The position numbers were made by a program, and so were the translations under genes. From Pirellulales bacterium (GTDB lineage Bacteria; Planctomycetota; Planctomycetia; Pirellulales; Lacipirellulaceae): a DNA stretch of 64,000 bases. The stretch is from NCBI GenBank assembly GCA_022841705.1, contig JALHQZ010000002.1, positions 1,730,381 through 1,794,380 of the forward strand, read 5' to 3'. Shown here one piece after another: positions 9,901 to 17,195 of the stretch. The notes under the pieces were generated by a model that worked only from the letters and a program-made list of their open reading frames with translations, searched no databases and was not told the origin of the DNA. Position 1 is the stretch's first letter; each line of letters opens with the position of its first letter.

Positions 9901-10479
9901 GCAGCGCTCAGCCCGGGCGCCGATCGCTCCGGCCTCGCGCACGCGCTACTGCGAAGCATGGGCCTCGGCCACTACAATCTGGCGATCATCAACCTCGGCC
10001 CGCGGCATGAAGGGGCGCTCAAGCTCGGTCGCGATCTGGCGAACTACTTCGGCCGGGTCCGCAGCCCCGCGCTGGTGATCGATATCTCCGGCGAATCGGC
10101 GCCATTGGAAACAGCCGAACTGCTCGCGATCGGCAGCAGCAAAGGGGGCGATTCGTTCCGCGTTCCCGCTGGTCGCCGGCTCGCAACCAACGGTAAGGGA
10201 CAGGGGGCAGCGGACCCCGACGCCGACTTCGGCGAAGCCCAGGCCACCTGCGTGGGCAAAGCGTTCGAAGCCGCCGATGAACACCGGTTGCGGCACCCGA
10301 TCGCGCTGTTGAGCACGGACTACGGCCGCCTCAGTCGCTTTGAAGCCGAGGAGCTGGCAATTCACTCCGACGGCGTGCTCTTCGTCGGCGCGACTCTTGG
10401 TTCACTGGACGAATCGAAGGCCGATCTGGTTCGCACCGTCGCCAGTTACGGCGCCAATGTGCTCGGTGTGGTCAACTAA
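6946..10479 (+). CDS. O-antigen polymerase/ligase-like and Wzz/GumC-like fusion with degenerate kinase domain
   Basis: One uninterrupted frame encodes three parts. Residues 1 to about 455 are a multi-pass membrane protein of the O-antigen ligase/Wzy type, with a long outside loop around 'GTSHRILLWEVY...GWFGFGDFD' typical of that family. After a Pro/Arg-rich linker, residues from about 507 ('MTPLLTDRS...') form a chain-length-determinant type protein: a first TM near 'WYLASTLGALLTALVLT', a long coiled coil rich in Glu/Arg/Gln, and a second TM 'LAVALFGLCGLAFIAPLLV'. The C-terminal ~200 residues resemble a BY-kinase/ParA-like fold ('ALVIDISGE', 'VLFVGAT') but have no Walker A lysine. It probably polymerises and sets the length of an exopolysaccharide. 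GTG 6946 is the only in-frame start after an upstream stop. Two genes split near ATG 8464 remains an alternative. Confidence 0.75.
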   Translation: MVLILSLAAACLIGATLALRGLLPAARLCLPLALVSPGWAVQYVGAIPIEARSVALGFGILLLLATGRGRLLARPNLLDALVLLLIAGGVATLVTNGLLGPTTVVAEVMAWLLPYLYGRLLLASPADVRATVPYVAWPAVGFALLAGLEAVSHQNLLNQLLGRTGSWAGEFNQRFGLRRAEGHLEHPIFFGLMLASLMPWLLQLRRSGSQWGHSSLWRYAPLLLCAGVFATGSRGALLVTLAAIAAPLVLLSRTWRWPILVAATLGALWLFITGPLALLQGLEGSVTSAESPGITADSSAMPITVNGRQVMYTGTSHRILLWEVYAPALKAAGWFGFGDFDINDGAMASLIEPQLRQLFYSVDNAYMVQWLNRGVVGAVALFALVLIAALAALTASPARDLAMFNAATAGALAGLVIVLGTVWFDSDYGAWVLLAIGMVATWRWTPSFQVAPSTSGASTEAAPASGHDPREPLRRGKRRPRLPSASPAAPSQVAFPSFPFRTPRRPMTPLLTDRSLHAASPAPAAGSTVFVGVLLKHWPWYLASTLGALLTALVLTQMFHRQNHVQHITQAYTPGNYWGVDFKPQEISTIAQKFPTQAVLAPVAEASGAPLSELMRHVHTFIAPGSPTIDVSLIWPDQAVGEKLLGQIVTQAQAEVKKQRDAELDKSLAALTAAEKAVANEIEIADRQLDKFRTECGLYSSIATELDSLRQERSMLKSTLFEKQLDLEALKAEEKLLRPQAVTKTVPATARLTQLERSIEEQKEQALLQVQLEQNQRAFERASALHSQRLISTADYEQAKLELDLVLKQLQGSQEIATLESERRELEDSDPTGSREMQKLALQIKSSTDACREVQRLIGEHDERIAALRTSAERERKLLAGREALLQRQTKLLGDIDTLERLKQSTSYLLTSTSPIEPATPATLSNFKKLAVALFGLCGLAFIAPLLVRDGLTARRLVHSSDAYRAAELGVPVLQAPTASTSPRLAALSPGADRSGLAHALLRSMGLGHYNLAIINLGPRHEGALKLGRDLANYFGRVRSPALVIDISGESAPLETAELLAIGSSKGGDSFRVPAGRRLATNGKGQGAADPDADFGEAQATCVGKAFEAADEHRLRHPIALLSTDYGRLSRFEAEELAIHSDGVLFVGATLGSLDESKADLVRTVASYGANVLGVVN

Positions 10480-10491
10480 GGAACCGTTGAG

Positions 10492-11667
10492 TTGATCATC
10501 GCTCTCACCATCTTCGCCGTCGCAATCACCACACTCGTGCTGGTGTTCGTGATCGAATGCGCCGCCGCGCTGGCGCCACAGCGCACCAAGCGATCGCCAG
10601 ACGACACACCGCGTCCACCGCTGGCTGTCCTGGTCCCCGCGCACAATGAAGAGGCCGGAATCGTCGCCACGCTCACCCTGCTCAAACGGCAACTTGCGCC
10701 GCACGATGAACTCTTGGTGATTGCCGACAACTGCACCGATCGCACCGCCGAAATCGCCCGCGGCATGGGGGCCATTGTGCTGGAGCGAACCAGCGATACC
10801 GATCGCGGCAAGGGTTTTGCCATGCAAGCGGGCCTTGCCGAACTTCGCACGCGCTCCGTGCCGCCCGCGGTGGTGTTGCTGTTCGACGCCGATTGCCAAC
10901 CGCAAGCGGGTTGCCTGCAAGAGCTTGCCCGCACCGCACTCGCTACCGATCGCCCCGTGCAGGGCAAGTACCTGATGGTTCGTCCCGCCGGCGCTACGCC
11001 TCGGCAACTTGTGTCCGAGTTTGCGGTTACGGTGAAGAACTTCGTTCGCCTCCGCGGGCTCCACCGCTTGGGTCTGCCCAGCTTGCTCACCGGTTCCGGC
11101 ATCGCGCTGCCGTGGCGTATCGCAACCACTTTACCGCTTGCCGGCGGACACATTGTCGAAGATATGCAGCTCACGTTCGATCTGCTGATGCGCGGTGAGA
11201 ACCCAACTTTCTGCGAACAAGCGGTGGTGATTTCATCACTCCCGACCGGCGCCAAAAGCAGCGGCATCCAGCGCACGCGCTGGGAGCATGGCCATCTGCA
11301 AGTTCTCACCCACATGGCGCCGCGCTTGGCGTGGGAAGCGGTCAAGCAGCTTCGCCCAACGCTCGCGCTCATGGCGCTCGACCTTGCCGTACCGCCGCTG
11401 TCCCTGTTAGTGCTCGCCTGGTTCGCGACGTGGCTGATCGCCTTTCCCTCCGCGCTCAGCGGTTCACCGGAACCTTGGCTCTTGCTCACTTGCGCGGGAC
11501 TGGCGATGGTCGCCGCGGTGCTTGCGAGTTGGTGGCGTTTCGCTCGCCAAGATGTGCCGCTGACCGGCTTACTCACCGCGCCGCTCTACGCCGCCGCCAA
11601 GGCGCCGATGTACGCCCGCTACCTCGTCCGCCGCGAACGCCGCTGGATTCGCACCGACCGAAGTTAG
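10492..11667 (+). CDS. Membrane-bound family 2 glycosyltransferase
   Basis: A GT-A fold processive-type transferase. An N-terminal TM ('IIALTIFAVAITTLVLVFVI') precedes the catalytic domain with 'LAVLVPAHNEE', 'DELLVIADNCTDRT', the DxD-like 'LLFDADCQ', 'VEDMQLTFDL' and the 'QRTRWEHG' motif (Q/RxxRW class). Two or three TM segments follow ('LSLLVLAWFATWLIAFP', 'LLTCAGLAMVAAVLA'). It begins at TTG 12 bp after the upstream gene, with AAGGAA suitably placed, so it is probably cotranscribed. It may start or extend the polysaccharide chain at the inner membrane; the sugar is unknown. Confidence 0.87.
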   Translation: MIIALTIFAVAITTLVLVFVIECAAALAPQRTKRSPDDTPRPPLAVLVPAHNEEAGIVATLTLLKRQLAPHDELLVIADNCTDRTAEIARGMGAIVLERTSDTDRGKGFAMQAGLAELRTRSVPPAVVLLFDADCQPQAGCLQELARTALATDRPVQGKYLMVRPAGATPRQLVSEFAVTVKNFVRLRGLHRLGLPSLLTGSGIALPWRIATTLPLAGGHIVEDMQLTFDLLMRGENPTFCEQAVVISSLPTGAKSSGIQRTRWEHGHLQVLTHMAPRLAWEAVKQLRPTLALMALDLAVPPLSLLVLAWFATWLIAFPSALSGSPEPWLLLTCAGLAMVAAVLASWWRFARQDVPLTGLLTAPLYAAAKAPMYARYLVRRERRWIRTDRS

Positions 11668-11675
11668 GAATCAGC

Positions 11676-12977
11676 ATGAGCACTGTTCTCGAACCCCCCG
11701 CTGAGCCCGCTGAGGTTGTAGCGCCGCGCGCCGTGCGTGATTCGCAAGTGCGGTCGAAACAACTCACCGTTGCGTACCTCGTCAACCAGTATCCGCAAAC
11801 GAGCGTCAGTTTCGTGCGTCGCGAGATCGCCGGCCTCGAGCGCGCCGGCGCCAAGGTGTTGCGTTTCGCCATCCGCCAATGGAACGAAGCGCTCGTCGAT
11901 CCCCGCGACCAAGCCGAAGAGAAAATCACCCGCCGCCTCTTGGGTGGCGGTCCACTCCGATTGCTTGCCGCCGCCGTTTCGCGACTTAGCACTCACCCCG
12001 CCAAATTCTGCCGCGCCGCGCTCCTCACACTCAAACTCGGCCACCGCAGCGACCGCGGCCTCGCCACCCACGCCATCTACCTCTTCGAAGCGTGCCGACT
12101 CGCCCAGTGGTGCCGAGATAGTGGCGTCAACTGGCTGCACGCTCACTTCGGCACTAACTCCGCCACGGTCGCCCTGCTCTGCCGCGCACTCGGCGGTCCG
12201 CCGTTTAGTTTCACCGTCCACGGCCCCGAGGAGTTTGATCGCCCCGAGCTGCTCAAGCTGCGCGAAAAGATCGCCGGTGCCGAGTTCGTCGTCGGCGTTA
12301 GCAGCTTCGGCCGCAGCCAACTGTATCGCTGGACTGAGGTGAATGACTGGTCCAAGGTCCACGTGGTGCGCTGCGGTCTCGACGACGAGTTTTTGCAAAC
12401 GACTTCGGTCACACCGCCCACCGCGCCGCGCTTGGTCGTCGTCGCGCGCCTGCACGAACAAAAAGGCATCCCGCTGCTGATCGAAGCCGCGGCGCGCCTG
12501 CATCGCGCCGGTGAACCGTTTGAGCTCGATATTATCGGCGATGGTCCCTTGCGCAGCGAACTCACCAACCAAATCGCCGCTCGCGGCTTAGCCTCTTCCG
12601 TGCGCCTGTTGGGCTGGCAAAGCAGCGACGCCATTCGCGCCGCGATTCTGTCGGCCCGCGCATTGGTCCTCCCCAGCTTCGCCGAAGGCCTACCGGTGGT
12701 CCTGATGGAAGCCCTCGCCCTCGGCCGACCGGTGATCGCCACCCAGGTCGCCGGCGTTGCTGAGCTGGTGCGCCCCAACGAAAACGGCTGGCTCATCCCC
12801 GCCGGCGATGTCGACGCGCTCGCCACCGCGATGCGCGCCGCGTGCCATGCTTCGGTCGACGAACTATCGCGCCTCGGACAGAATGGCGCTAAGTTGGTCC
12901 GCGAGCGACACAGCGCTACAACGGAATCCGCCAAACTGAAACAATTGATCGACCAATCATTAGCCGCCGGGCGCTAG
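11676..12977 (+). CDS. Family 4 glycosyltransferase (colanic-acid-type)
   Basis: The N-terminal domain has the 'YLVNQYPQTSVSFVRREI' pattern common in WcaL-like exopolysaccharide transferases and 'WLHAHFGTNSATVALL'. The C-terminal domain has 'LVVVARLHEQKGIPLLIEA', 'LDIIGDGPLRSEL' and the EX7E motif 'EGLPVVLME'. ATG 11676 has AGGA upstream and follows the GT2 gene by 8 bp; the frame stays open upstream but that extension is the out-of-frame shadow of the GT2 gene. Third gene of the plus-strand EPS operon. Reaction: transfer of one hexose-type residue from an NDP-sugar, identity unknown. Confidence 0.87.
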   Translation: MSTVLEPPAEPAEVVAPRAVRDSQVRSKQLTVAYLVNQYPQTSVSFVRREIAGLERAGAKVLRFAIRQWNEALVDPRDQAEEKITRRLLGGGPLRLLAAAVSRLSTHPAKFCRAALLTLKLGHRSDRGLATHAIYLFEACRLAQWCRDSGVNWLHAHFGTNSATVALLCRALGGPPFSFTVHGPEEFDRPELLKLREKIAGAEFVVGVSSFGRSQLYRWTEVNDWSKVHVVRCGLDDEFLQTTSVTPPTAPRLVVVARLHEQKGIPLLIEAAARLHRAGEPFELDIIGDGPLRSELTNQIAARGLASSVRLLGWQSSDAIRAAILSARALVLPSFAEGLPVVLMEALALGRPVIATQVAGVAELVRPNENGWLIPAGDVDALATAMRAACHASVDELSRLGQNGAKLVRERHSATTESAKLKQLIDQSLAAGR

Positions 12978-13013
12978 CATTGCTGTTAAACGTCACCGGT
13001 TGTTGCGACAGAT

Positions 13014-13104
13014 GTGTGCCACTGTCCGACTTGTCCAGCAGTGGGCGCCGCCGAGCTTGTTATAAATGGCCGCTTCCCACTGCTGGACAAGCCAGCAGTG
13101 CCAC
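13014..13104. repeat. Dispersed inverted repeat (~30-bp arms)
   Basis: Arms 13014-13044 and 13076-13104 are near-perfect inverted copies built on 'cccactgctggacaag' and its complement, with a 31-bp spacer. It lies directly upstream of the WecG-type gene and confuses that gene's start. Confidence 0.85.
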
Positions 13105-13122
13105 CCAATATCGACATTCACA

Positions 13123-13905
13123 GTGAACTCTACACTCTCGCCGCCGATTCCTTCGCCGCCAGCGCTTACTGCGCTGCGCACATGCCACGTCCTCGGCATC
13201 GACTTCCACGCCGTCACCTTCGCCGAGACGCTCGCTTACGTCGACGCACTGGTCGCAGCGCGCCGTCCCGCGCTAGTGATCACCGCGAATCTCAATTGGG
13301 CAATGCTCTGTGCTCAAGACGAGAAGCTGCGCTCCATCTCGGAGCATGCCGACCTCGTTACCGCTGATGGATTTCCACCAGTCTGGCTTTCCAAACGCAC
13401 CGCGTGCCCGCTCCCCGAGCGCGTCGCCGGTTCCGATCTCGTGCCAACGCTCTGCGCGAACGCCGTCAAGCAGAACCGCCGGATCTTTTTCCTTGGCGCC
13501 GGCGAAGGTGTCGGCCAGCGCGCCGCCGACAAGCTGCGCGCCCAACACCCCGGCATCCAAATCGTCGGCGTCGAAGCGCCACACCTCGGCAAGCTGTCAC
13601 CCACCGAACATGCCGCGCTGATTGAACGCATCCGCGCCGCGGAACCCGACCTGTTGTTCGCCGCCTTCGGCCAACCTAAAGGCGAAACATGGCTCGCCGC
13701 CAACCTCCCCGCGCTCGGCCCCGTGGTCGCTATGCAAGTCGGCGCCACGCTCGACTTCATCGCCGGCGAAGTCTCCCGCGCCCCGCGTGTTGTTCAAAAG
13801 CTGCACCTCGAATGGCTCTACCGCGCCGCGCTCGAACCCCGCCGCCTCGCCGGCCGCTACGCCGCGAACCTGTGGTTCTTGCTGCTGCACCTGCTGAAAC
13901 GGTAA
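13123..13905 (+). CDS. WecG/TagA/CpsF family glycosyltransferase (GT26)
   Basis: The family pattern is clear over about 240 residues: 'VLGIDFHAVTFAETLAYV', 'VITANLNWAMLCAQ', 'VTADGFPPVWLSKR', 'IFFLGAGEGVGQ', 'DLLFAAFGQPKGETW' and 'GATLDFIAGEV..AP'. Members such as WecG and TagA transfer N-acetylmannosamine-type sugars to lipid-linked intermediates. The start is uncertain because the upstream in-frame sequence is the inverted repeat at 13014-13104; GTG 13123 is the first plausible start outside it, without a good RBS. Orientation and spacing place it at the end of the EPS operon, though the repeat may separate transcription. Confidence 0.85.
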   Translation: MNSTLSPPIPSPPALTALRTCHVLGIDFHAVTFAETLAYVDALVAARRPALVITANLNWAMLCAQDEKLRSISEHADLVTADGFPPVWLSKRTACPLPERVAGSDLVPTLCANAVKQNRRIFFLGAGEGVGQRAADKLRAQHPGIQIVGVEAPHLGKLSPTEHAALIERIRAAEPDLLFAAFGQPKGETWLAANLPALGPVVAMQVGATLDFIAGEVSRAPRVVQKLHLEWLYRAALEPRRLAGRYAANLWFLLLHLLKR

Positions 13906-13913
13906 TCTAGTAA

Positions 13914-13940
13914 GGTAGCTTGGGTCCCCCGACCCGAGCG
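13914..13940. repeat. Short dispersed repeat D, copy 1
   Basis: The block 'tagcttgggtcccccgaccc' followed by 'gagcg' recurs almost unchanged at 57598-57622. Here it sits just after the WecG-type gene, there just after a DUF1559 gene. Confidence 0.6.
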
Positions 13941-14002
13941 AGAATGCGGCGATAACCTTCCCGTCACCACACGTCGCAAAGATCAGCGAAAGTGAATCGA
14001 GA

Positions 14003-14350
14003 ATGAATCACCTCATCCCTGTGTTTGGCATCACTGTTTCCGCCGCCGTGGTTGGTTTCTTTATCAGCCCCGCGGACCCCTACAGCCACATCGTCGAAAC
14101 GATCGCAATTCTCGCAATCGCCTTGCCCGCTTATTGGTTCGGTGTTCGGAGTGGAAGCAAACGTGCTCGCTCCCCAATGAATCCTGAAGGGATTCCATCA
14201 TTCAGCCCAGGGTCGGTCGCAACGCGACCGACCCTGGGTACCCGGCCCGCACCCATTCATCGGCCGAGCGAAAGAGTCTCTATCAATCGGCGGTTGATCG
14301 AGGCCGAAACGATCCGCGGATCGTTATGGTATTGTTGCACCGTTGATTGA
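14003..14350 (+). CDS. Small membrane ORF with repeat-derived C-terminus
   Basis: Residues 1-55 look like a real small membrane protein: two hydrophobic stretches, 'LIPVFGITVSAAVVGFFI' and 'IVETIAILAIALPAYWFGV', then a basic 'RSGSKRARS'. From about residue 60 to the stop the frame runs through dispersed repeat A (14182-14300), so roughly half of the predicted protein is repeat translation and the native C-terminus was probably replaced when the repeat arrived. A GAGA stretch precedes ATG 14003. No function can be assigned. Confidence 0.5.
   Translation: MNHLIPVFGITVSAAVVGFFISPADPYSHIVETIAILAIALPAYWFGVRSGSKRARSPMNPEGIPSFSPGSVATRPTLGTRPAPIHRPSERVSINRRLIEAETIRGSLWYCCTVD
14182..14300. repeat. 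Dispersed repeat A, copy 2
   Basis: It has the same block order as 1378-1497: 'cctgaagggattc', a hairpin with arms 'cccagggtcggtcgc' and 'gcgaccgaccctggg', 'tacccggcc', and 'aatcggcggttgatcg' at the end. The stem differs from copy 1 by paired (compensatory) changes, so the hairpin is conserved. It lies inside the 3' half of the 14003 ORF. Confidence 0.8.
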
Positions 14351-14406
14351 ACTGACGGCCAAACGGCATTGAAAGTAGCGGTGATTAGACTGCTGGAGAG
14401 AATGTT

Positions 14407-14877
14407 GTGCAATCATCAACATGCCCATACTGCTTGGCGTCGTTGCCAACTCGTCGCGCATTGCAATGCCTAGCTTGCGGTTGGGATTGGCATGATCCAG
14501 AGAATCCCGTTCAACGTGGCGCGCCGAATTGGAACCGCTGGGGAATTGATGCACAGCGAGATTATCGCGTTTTGCTTTGCCAACGTCCTGACGGTCATCG
14601 ATACTACGAATTTCAACCAGCGGACGAACCGTCAGCGAATCCCGAAGTTGCGCTCGTAACAACAGTTATTTCGGGACTTGATCTAGTCGCGTGGGTAAAG
14701 AGTGGCAGAGAAGAACATTTGCCACTGGAATCGGGAGAACTGTTCTTGTTTGATGCTCATGGCATCTGGCTAACGTATTCCGAGATTAGTCGCATGCGAG
14801 ATCGTTCGACGCGCTATTGGGAGGGTGACCAATCCTTTTGGGTGAATGGTGTTTCCCCAAACTTTCCGCCGGCATAA
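14407..14877 (+). CDS. Hypothetical protein with N-terminal zinc-ribbon-like cysteines
   Basis: A 156-residue protein with two CxxC pairs at the N-terminus ('CPYC' and 'CLAC'), suggesting a small zinc ribbon, followed by a mixed region rich in Trp and charged residues. GTG start with GGAGAG upstream. No signal peptide or membrane segment. Its base composition is less GC-rich than the EPS genes, resembling the cassette ORFs at the right end of the window, but no attC-like sequence flanks it. Function unknown. Confidence 0.65.
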   Translation: MQSSTCPYCLASLPTRRALQCLACGWDWHDPENPVQRGAPNWNRWGIDAQRDYRVLLCQRPDGHRYYEFQPADEPSANPEVALVTTVISGLDLVAWVKSGREEHLPLESGELFLFDAHGIWLTYSEISRMRDRSTRYWEGDQSFWVNGVSPNFPPA

Positions 14878-14901
14878 TGATTGCGTCTTCTACGTTTCGC
14901 A

Positions 14902-15732
14902 CTACACACTCCACCGTCCCGGCAGATTCGGCGGCATCACCGCCTCCGCGGTGAACAGCTCTTCAATCATCCCCAGCGCATCATCCGCGACGCCGGTCAT
15001 GCGATTTTGCCAAGTGCTGCGGAGGACGCCGTAGCTATCGAACAACTCGGCGCCGAACAGGCCGAGCGCAGCGGCGGCGATGCGGTTGTTCAAGTCGCCG
15101 CAAACGCTGTGCGAGTTGAGCTTCGCGAACTGGGCGCGGAGTGAAGCCAAGAGAAGTTGCTGCGTCGCCATCGTGCGGCGGTCGGCCAGATGGTCGGCGG
15201 CGTCTTCGGCAAACTCGCAGTAGCGGGTCACATCAAACGCACACGCGGCGGTGGCGGGGCCGCCGGGGAGATAGCCGAGCAGGCAGTCGGTCCACTGCTC
15301 GACTTGGCTATTGAGCTTTTTCCACTGGCGGCCGCGCGGCGTGTTATTCGGCCAGCGCGCGAAGGTGAGCGCCCGCAGACGGCTGAGCGCTTCGTTATGG
15401 CCGCTGAGGACATTTCTTCCGATTGCGGCGGACTCGGCCACTTCGCGGCGGGAGTCATGCACACTGGCGAGCGCCGCCACTGCGCGGGTCAGTGGTTGGC
15501 TGATGGTGATCTCCACCGCCAAGTCGGCAAGCGCAGTGCGCTTAGTCGGCGCGAGCAGTGAATCGTGATGCCCCAAGTTTCGCAGCCGCCGGCTCCATTC
15601 GTTCAGCCGACAGCGCGACGCGACCCAGTATTCCGAGAGCGCCGTCTCGCCCAATTCGGTCGTCACAGCCGATAATTCTGCGCCCTGTAAACAAACCAGC
15701 GCGGCGATTTCAACGAGTTCGCGAGCGTGCAT
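14902..15732 (-). CDS. Hypothetical alpha-helical protein (276 aa)
   Basis: Predicted to be almost entirely helical, with many His/Arg/Glu residues and no signal peptide, TM or recognised motif. The long open frame with planctomycete-like codon use supports a real gene. It sits convergent with the preceding 14407 ORF (24-bp gap) and downstream of a terminator that ends the anti-sigma operon, so it is probably transcribed on its own. I do not recognise the family. Confidence 0.65.
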   Translation of the reverse strand: MHARELVEIAALVCLQGAELSAVTTELGETALSEYWVASRCRLNEWSRRLRNLGHHDSLLAPTKRTALADLAVEITISQPLTRAVAALASVHDSRREVAESAAIGRNVLSGHNEALSRLRALTFARWPNNTPRGRQWKKLNSQVEQWTDCLLGYLPGGPATAACAFDVTRYCEFAEDAADHLADRRTMATQQLLLASLRAQFAKLNSHSVCGDLNNRIAAAALGLFGAELFDSYGVLRSTWQNRMTGVADDALGMIEELFTAEAVMPPNLPGRWSV

Positions 15733-16066
15733 GAAAAGTTGAGTGAATCGTGAGTGGTGATTCGTGATCGGTGATCGGGACGAGGTATGTTCCGCCGCGA
15801 ATGTTTACTGCCTGCTGCCGTCTGCCTGCTGCCCACTTCTCCAAAAAGGACGCCGCACCCAGCCCGAGGGGACAGGGCTGGATGCGGCGTATCGAGGGGA
15901 GGATGCTGAGAACGGACAGAAGCAAGCGCCGGGCCAATTCATTTCAGCGGCGCACAGAAACAGCGCTAAGTGCTTACAGTATTGAAACTTGCGGCGGAAC
16001 ACGCCGCGGAGTTATCGACTGGCACACGTTGCTTTTCGGCAACATTTACCTGCTACGTGGCGGGCA
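15733..16066. other. Intergenic region
   Basis: This 334-bp stretch holds a short repetitive segment ('gtgattcgtgatcggtgatc', about 15750-15780) and the terminator at 15851-15889. No gene is seen in it. Confidence 0.5.
15843..15889 (-). terminator. Rho-independent terminator of the anti-sigma gene
   Basis: GC-rich stem (15851-15865 pairing with 15875-15889, 'cgccgcacccagccc' arm) followed on the minus strand by a T5 run (A5 at 15843-15847 on the plus strand). It lies about 180 bp past the stop of the 16067 gene. Confidence 0.7.
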
Positions 16067-17059
16067 TTACGGCAACACGTTGTGGTTCACAGCGGGCGTA
16101 ACTTCGCTGCGCCCGAGCACCGCATCGCTGGCGTCTTGCCCGGCGGCGGGGATGCCCGCGGAATTGAGGAAGAGGTGATCGCAACTCCCCGGCGCTCGGC
16201 AGCCGACTACAAATCGAACGCAGCCGCTTTGGTAGAGCACATTCTGACCGCCAGCGTGGGCGGCGCTCCGGAGTTCGCCTTCTTGCCACTGCGGCGCGTC
16301 ACTCAAGAGCGGCTGGCGGCAATCATTCTCGTTTTTGACTGGTAGGTAAATTCCATCACTCATATAACCCAACCGATACGCATAATTCCCTCCCATGCGG
16401 CGCTGGAATTGCCGTAGCAACTGGTCGCGGGCATGGTGGAATTGTTCGAGCGTCGGCAGCACAACCGCTTGCGTTGAAGCCGATTGTGCCGGACAGAGCA
16501 CCCACTGCGAGAGGTCGTCACGCTCGGCGAAACCTTCTTCCGCGAGGCGCAGCGTGTACATGCCAGCGTTATCGTGCAGCCGAATTTGGGGGAAGTAGCC
16601 GCCGTTTTCATCCGCGTAGAGCACCAGCAGTTGACCAAGTTGCCGCAGATTGTTCTCGCACCCCAGACGCTGGGCGGAATCGCGGCTGGCGCGAATCGCC
16701 GGGGCCAAGAGCATCGTAACGGCCAGCACCACGCCGGCGGCGACCACCGCGTCGGCAGCGGACCAGTGCCCGCCCAAGAGCGCTAAGCCGCAAGTGGCAG
16801 GTGATGGATTTTCTTCAATGAGTTCGCCGTCGCTGGTGTACGTACCGCTGTCGGCGACGGTCCGCACATGGCAAGCGGTGCGGTGCGCCAAGTCCGGCGG
16901 ACAATCGCCATCTTCATCGAGGGCGGCGCCGGCCAGGCAGGCGCGAATCTGGTCCAGCTCCGCTCGCAGATGTTCGTCACTGGCGAGCCGCTCTTCAACC
17001 GCTTGCCGCTCTTCGGCGGAGAGGTCGCCCAGAACGTAACTAACAAGTTGGTCGCGCAT
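16067..17059 (-). CDS. Anti-sigma factor with periplasmic pseudopilin-like domain
   Basis: Residues 1-50 ('DQLVSYVLGDLSAEERQAVE..LA.DEHLRAEL') match the cytoplasmic anti-sigma N-terminus. A single TM follows at about 105-125 ('VVAAGVVLAVTMLLAPAI'). The outer part starts 'SRDSAQRLGCENNLRQLGQ', which is the pattern found just after the helix of DUF1559/type II pseudopilins, and continues with conserved Gly/Tyr-rich segments. The gene follows an ECF sigma gene on the same strand, the normal sigma/anti-sigma order, and should hold that sigma at the membrane until an envelope signal releases it. Fusion of an anti-sigma head to a pseudopilin-like sensor is unusual. Confidence 0.75.
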   Translation of the reverse strand: MRDQLVSYVLGDLSAEERQAVEERLASDEHLRAELDQIRACLAGAALDEDGDCPPDLAHRTACHVRTVADSGTYTSDGELIEENPSPATCGLALLGGHWSAADAVVAAGVVLAVTMLLAPAIRASRDSAQRLGCENNLRQLGQLLVLYADENGGYFPQIRLHDNAGMYTLRLAEEGFAERDDLSQWVLCPAQSASTQAVVLPTLEQFHHARDQLLRQFQRRMGGNYAYRLGYMSDGIYLPVKNENDCRQPLLSDAPQWQEGELRSAAHAGGQNVLYQSGCVRFVVGCRAPGSCDHLFLNSAGIPAAGQDASDAVLGRSEVTPAVNHNVLP

Positions 17060-17105
17060 CGCAGCAGAATCAGTCGACGGAAGCGCTCAAACGCTGGAAA
17101 CAAAA

Positions 17106-17137
17106 CAGGGCGCCATGCCGATTTGGCAGGCGCCCTG
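17106..17137 (-). terminator. Hairpin terminator/attenuator between sigma and anti-sigma genes
   Basis: Arms 17106-17119 and 17125-17137 ('cagggcgcc' / 'ggcgccctg') form a strong stem, followed on the minus strand by TTTTGTTT. It would stop or reduce transcription leaving the ECF sigma gene before it reaches the anti-sigma gene. Confidence 0.65.
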
Positions 17138-17195
17138 AGAGTGGTTTTCCATCAATGAGCCGGCCTTCGACTGGCCGGCGTTGTAATCGAATCGA

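Noticed and set aside
11331..11675. N-terminal extension of the second EPS GT4 gene
   Set aside because: The upstream in-frame part overlaps the GT2 gene in another frame; ATG 11676 has an RBS and the family's normal beginning.
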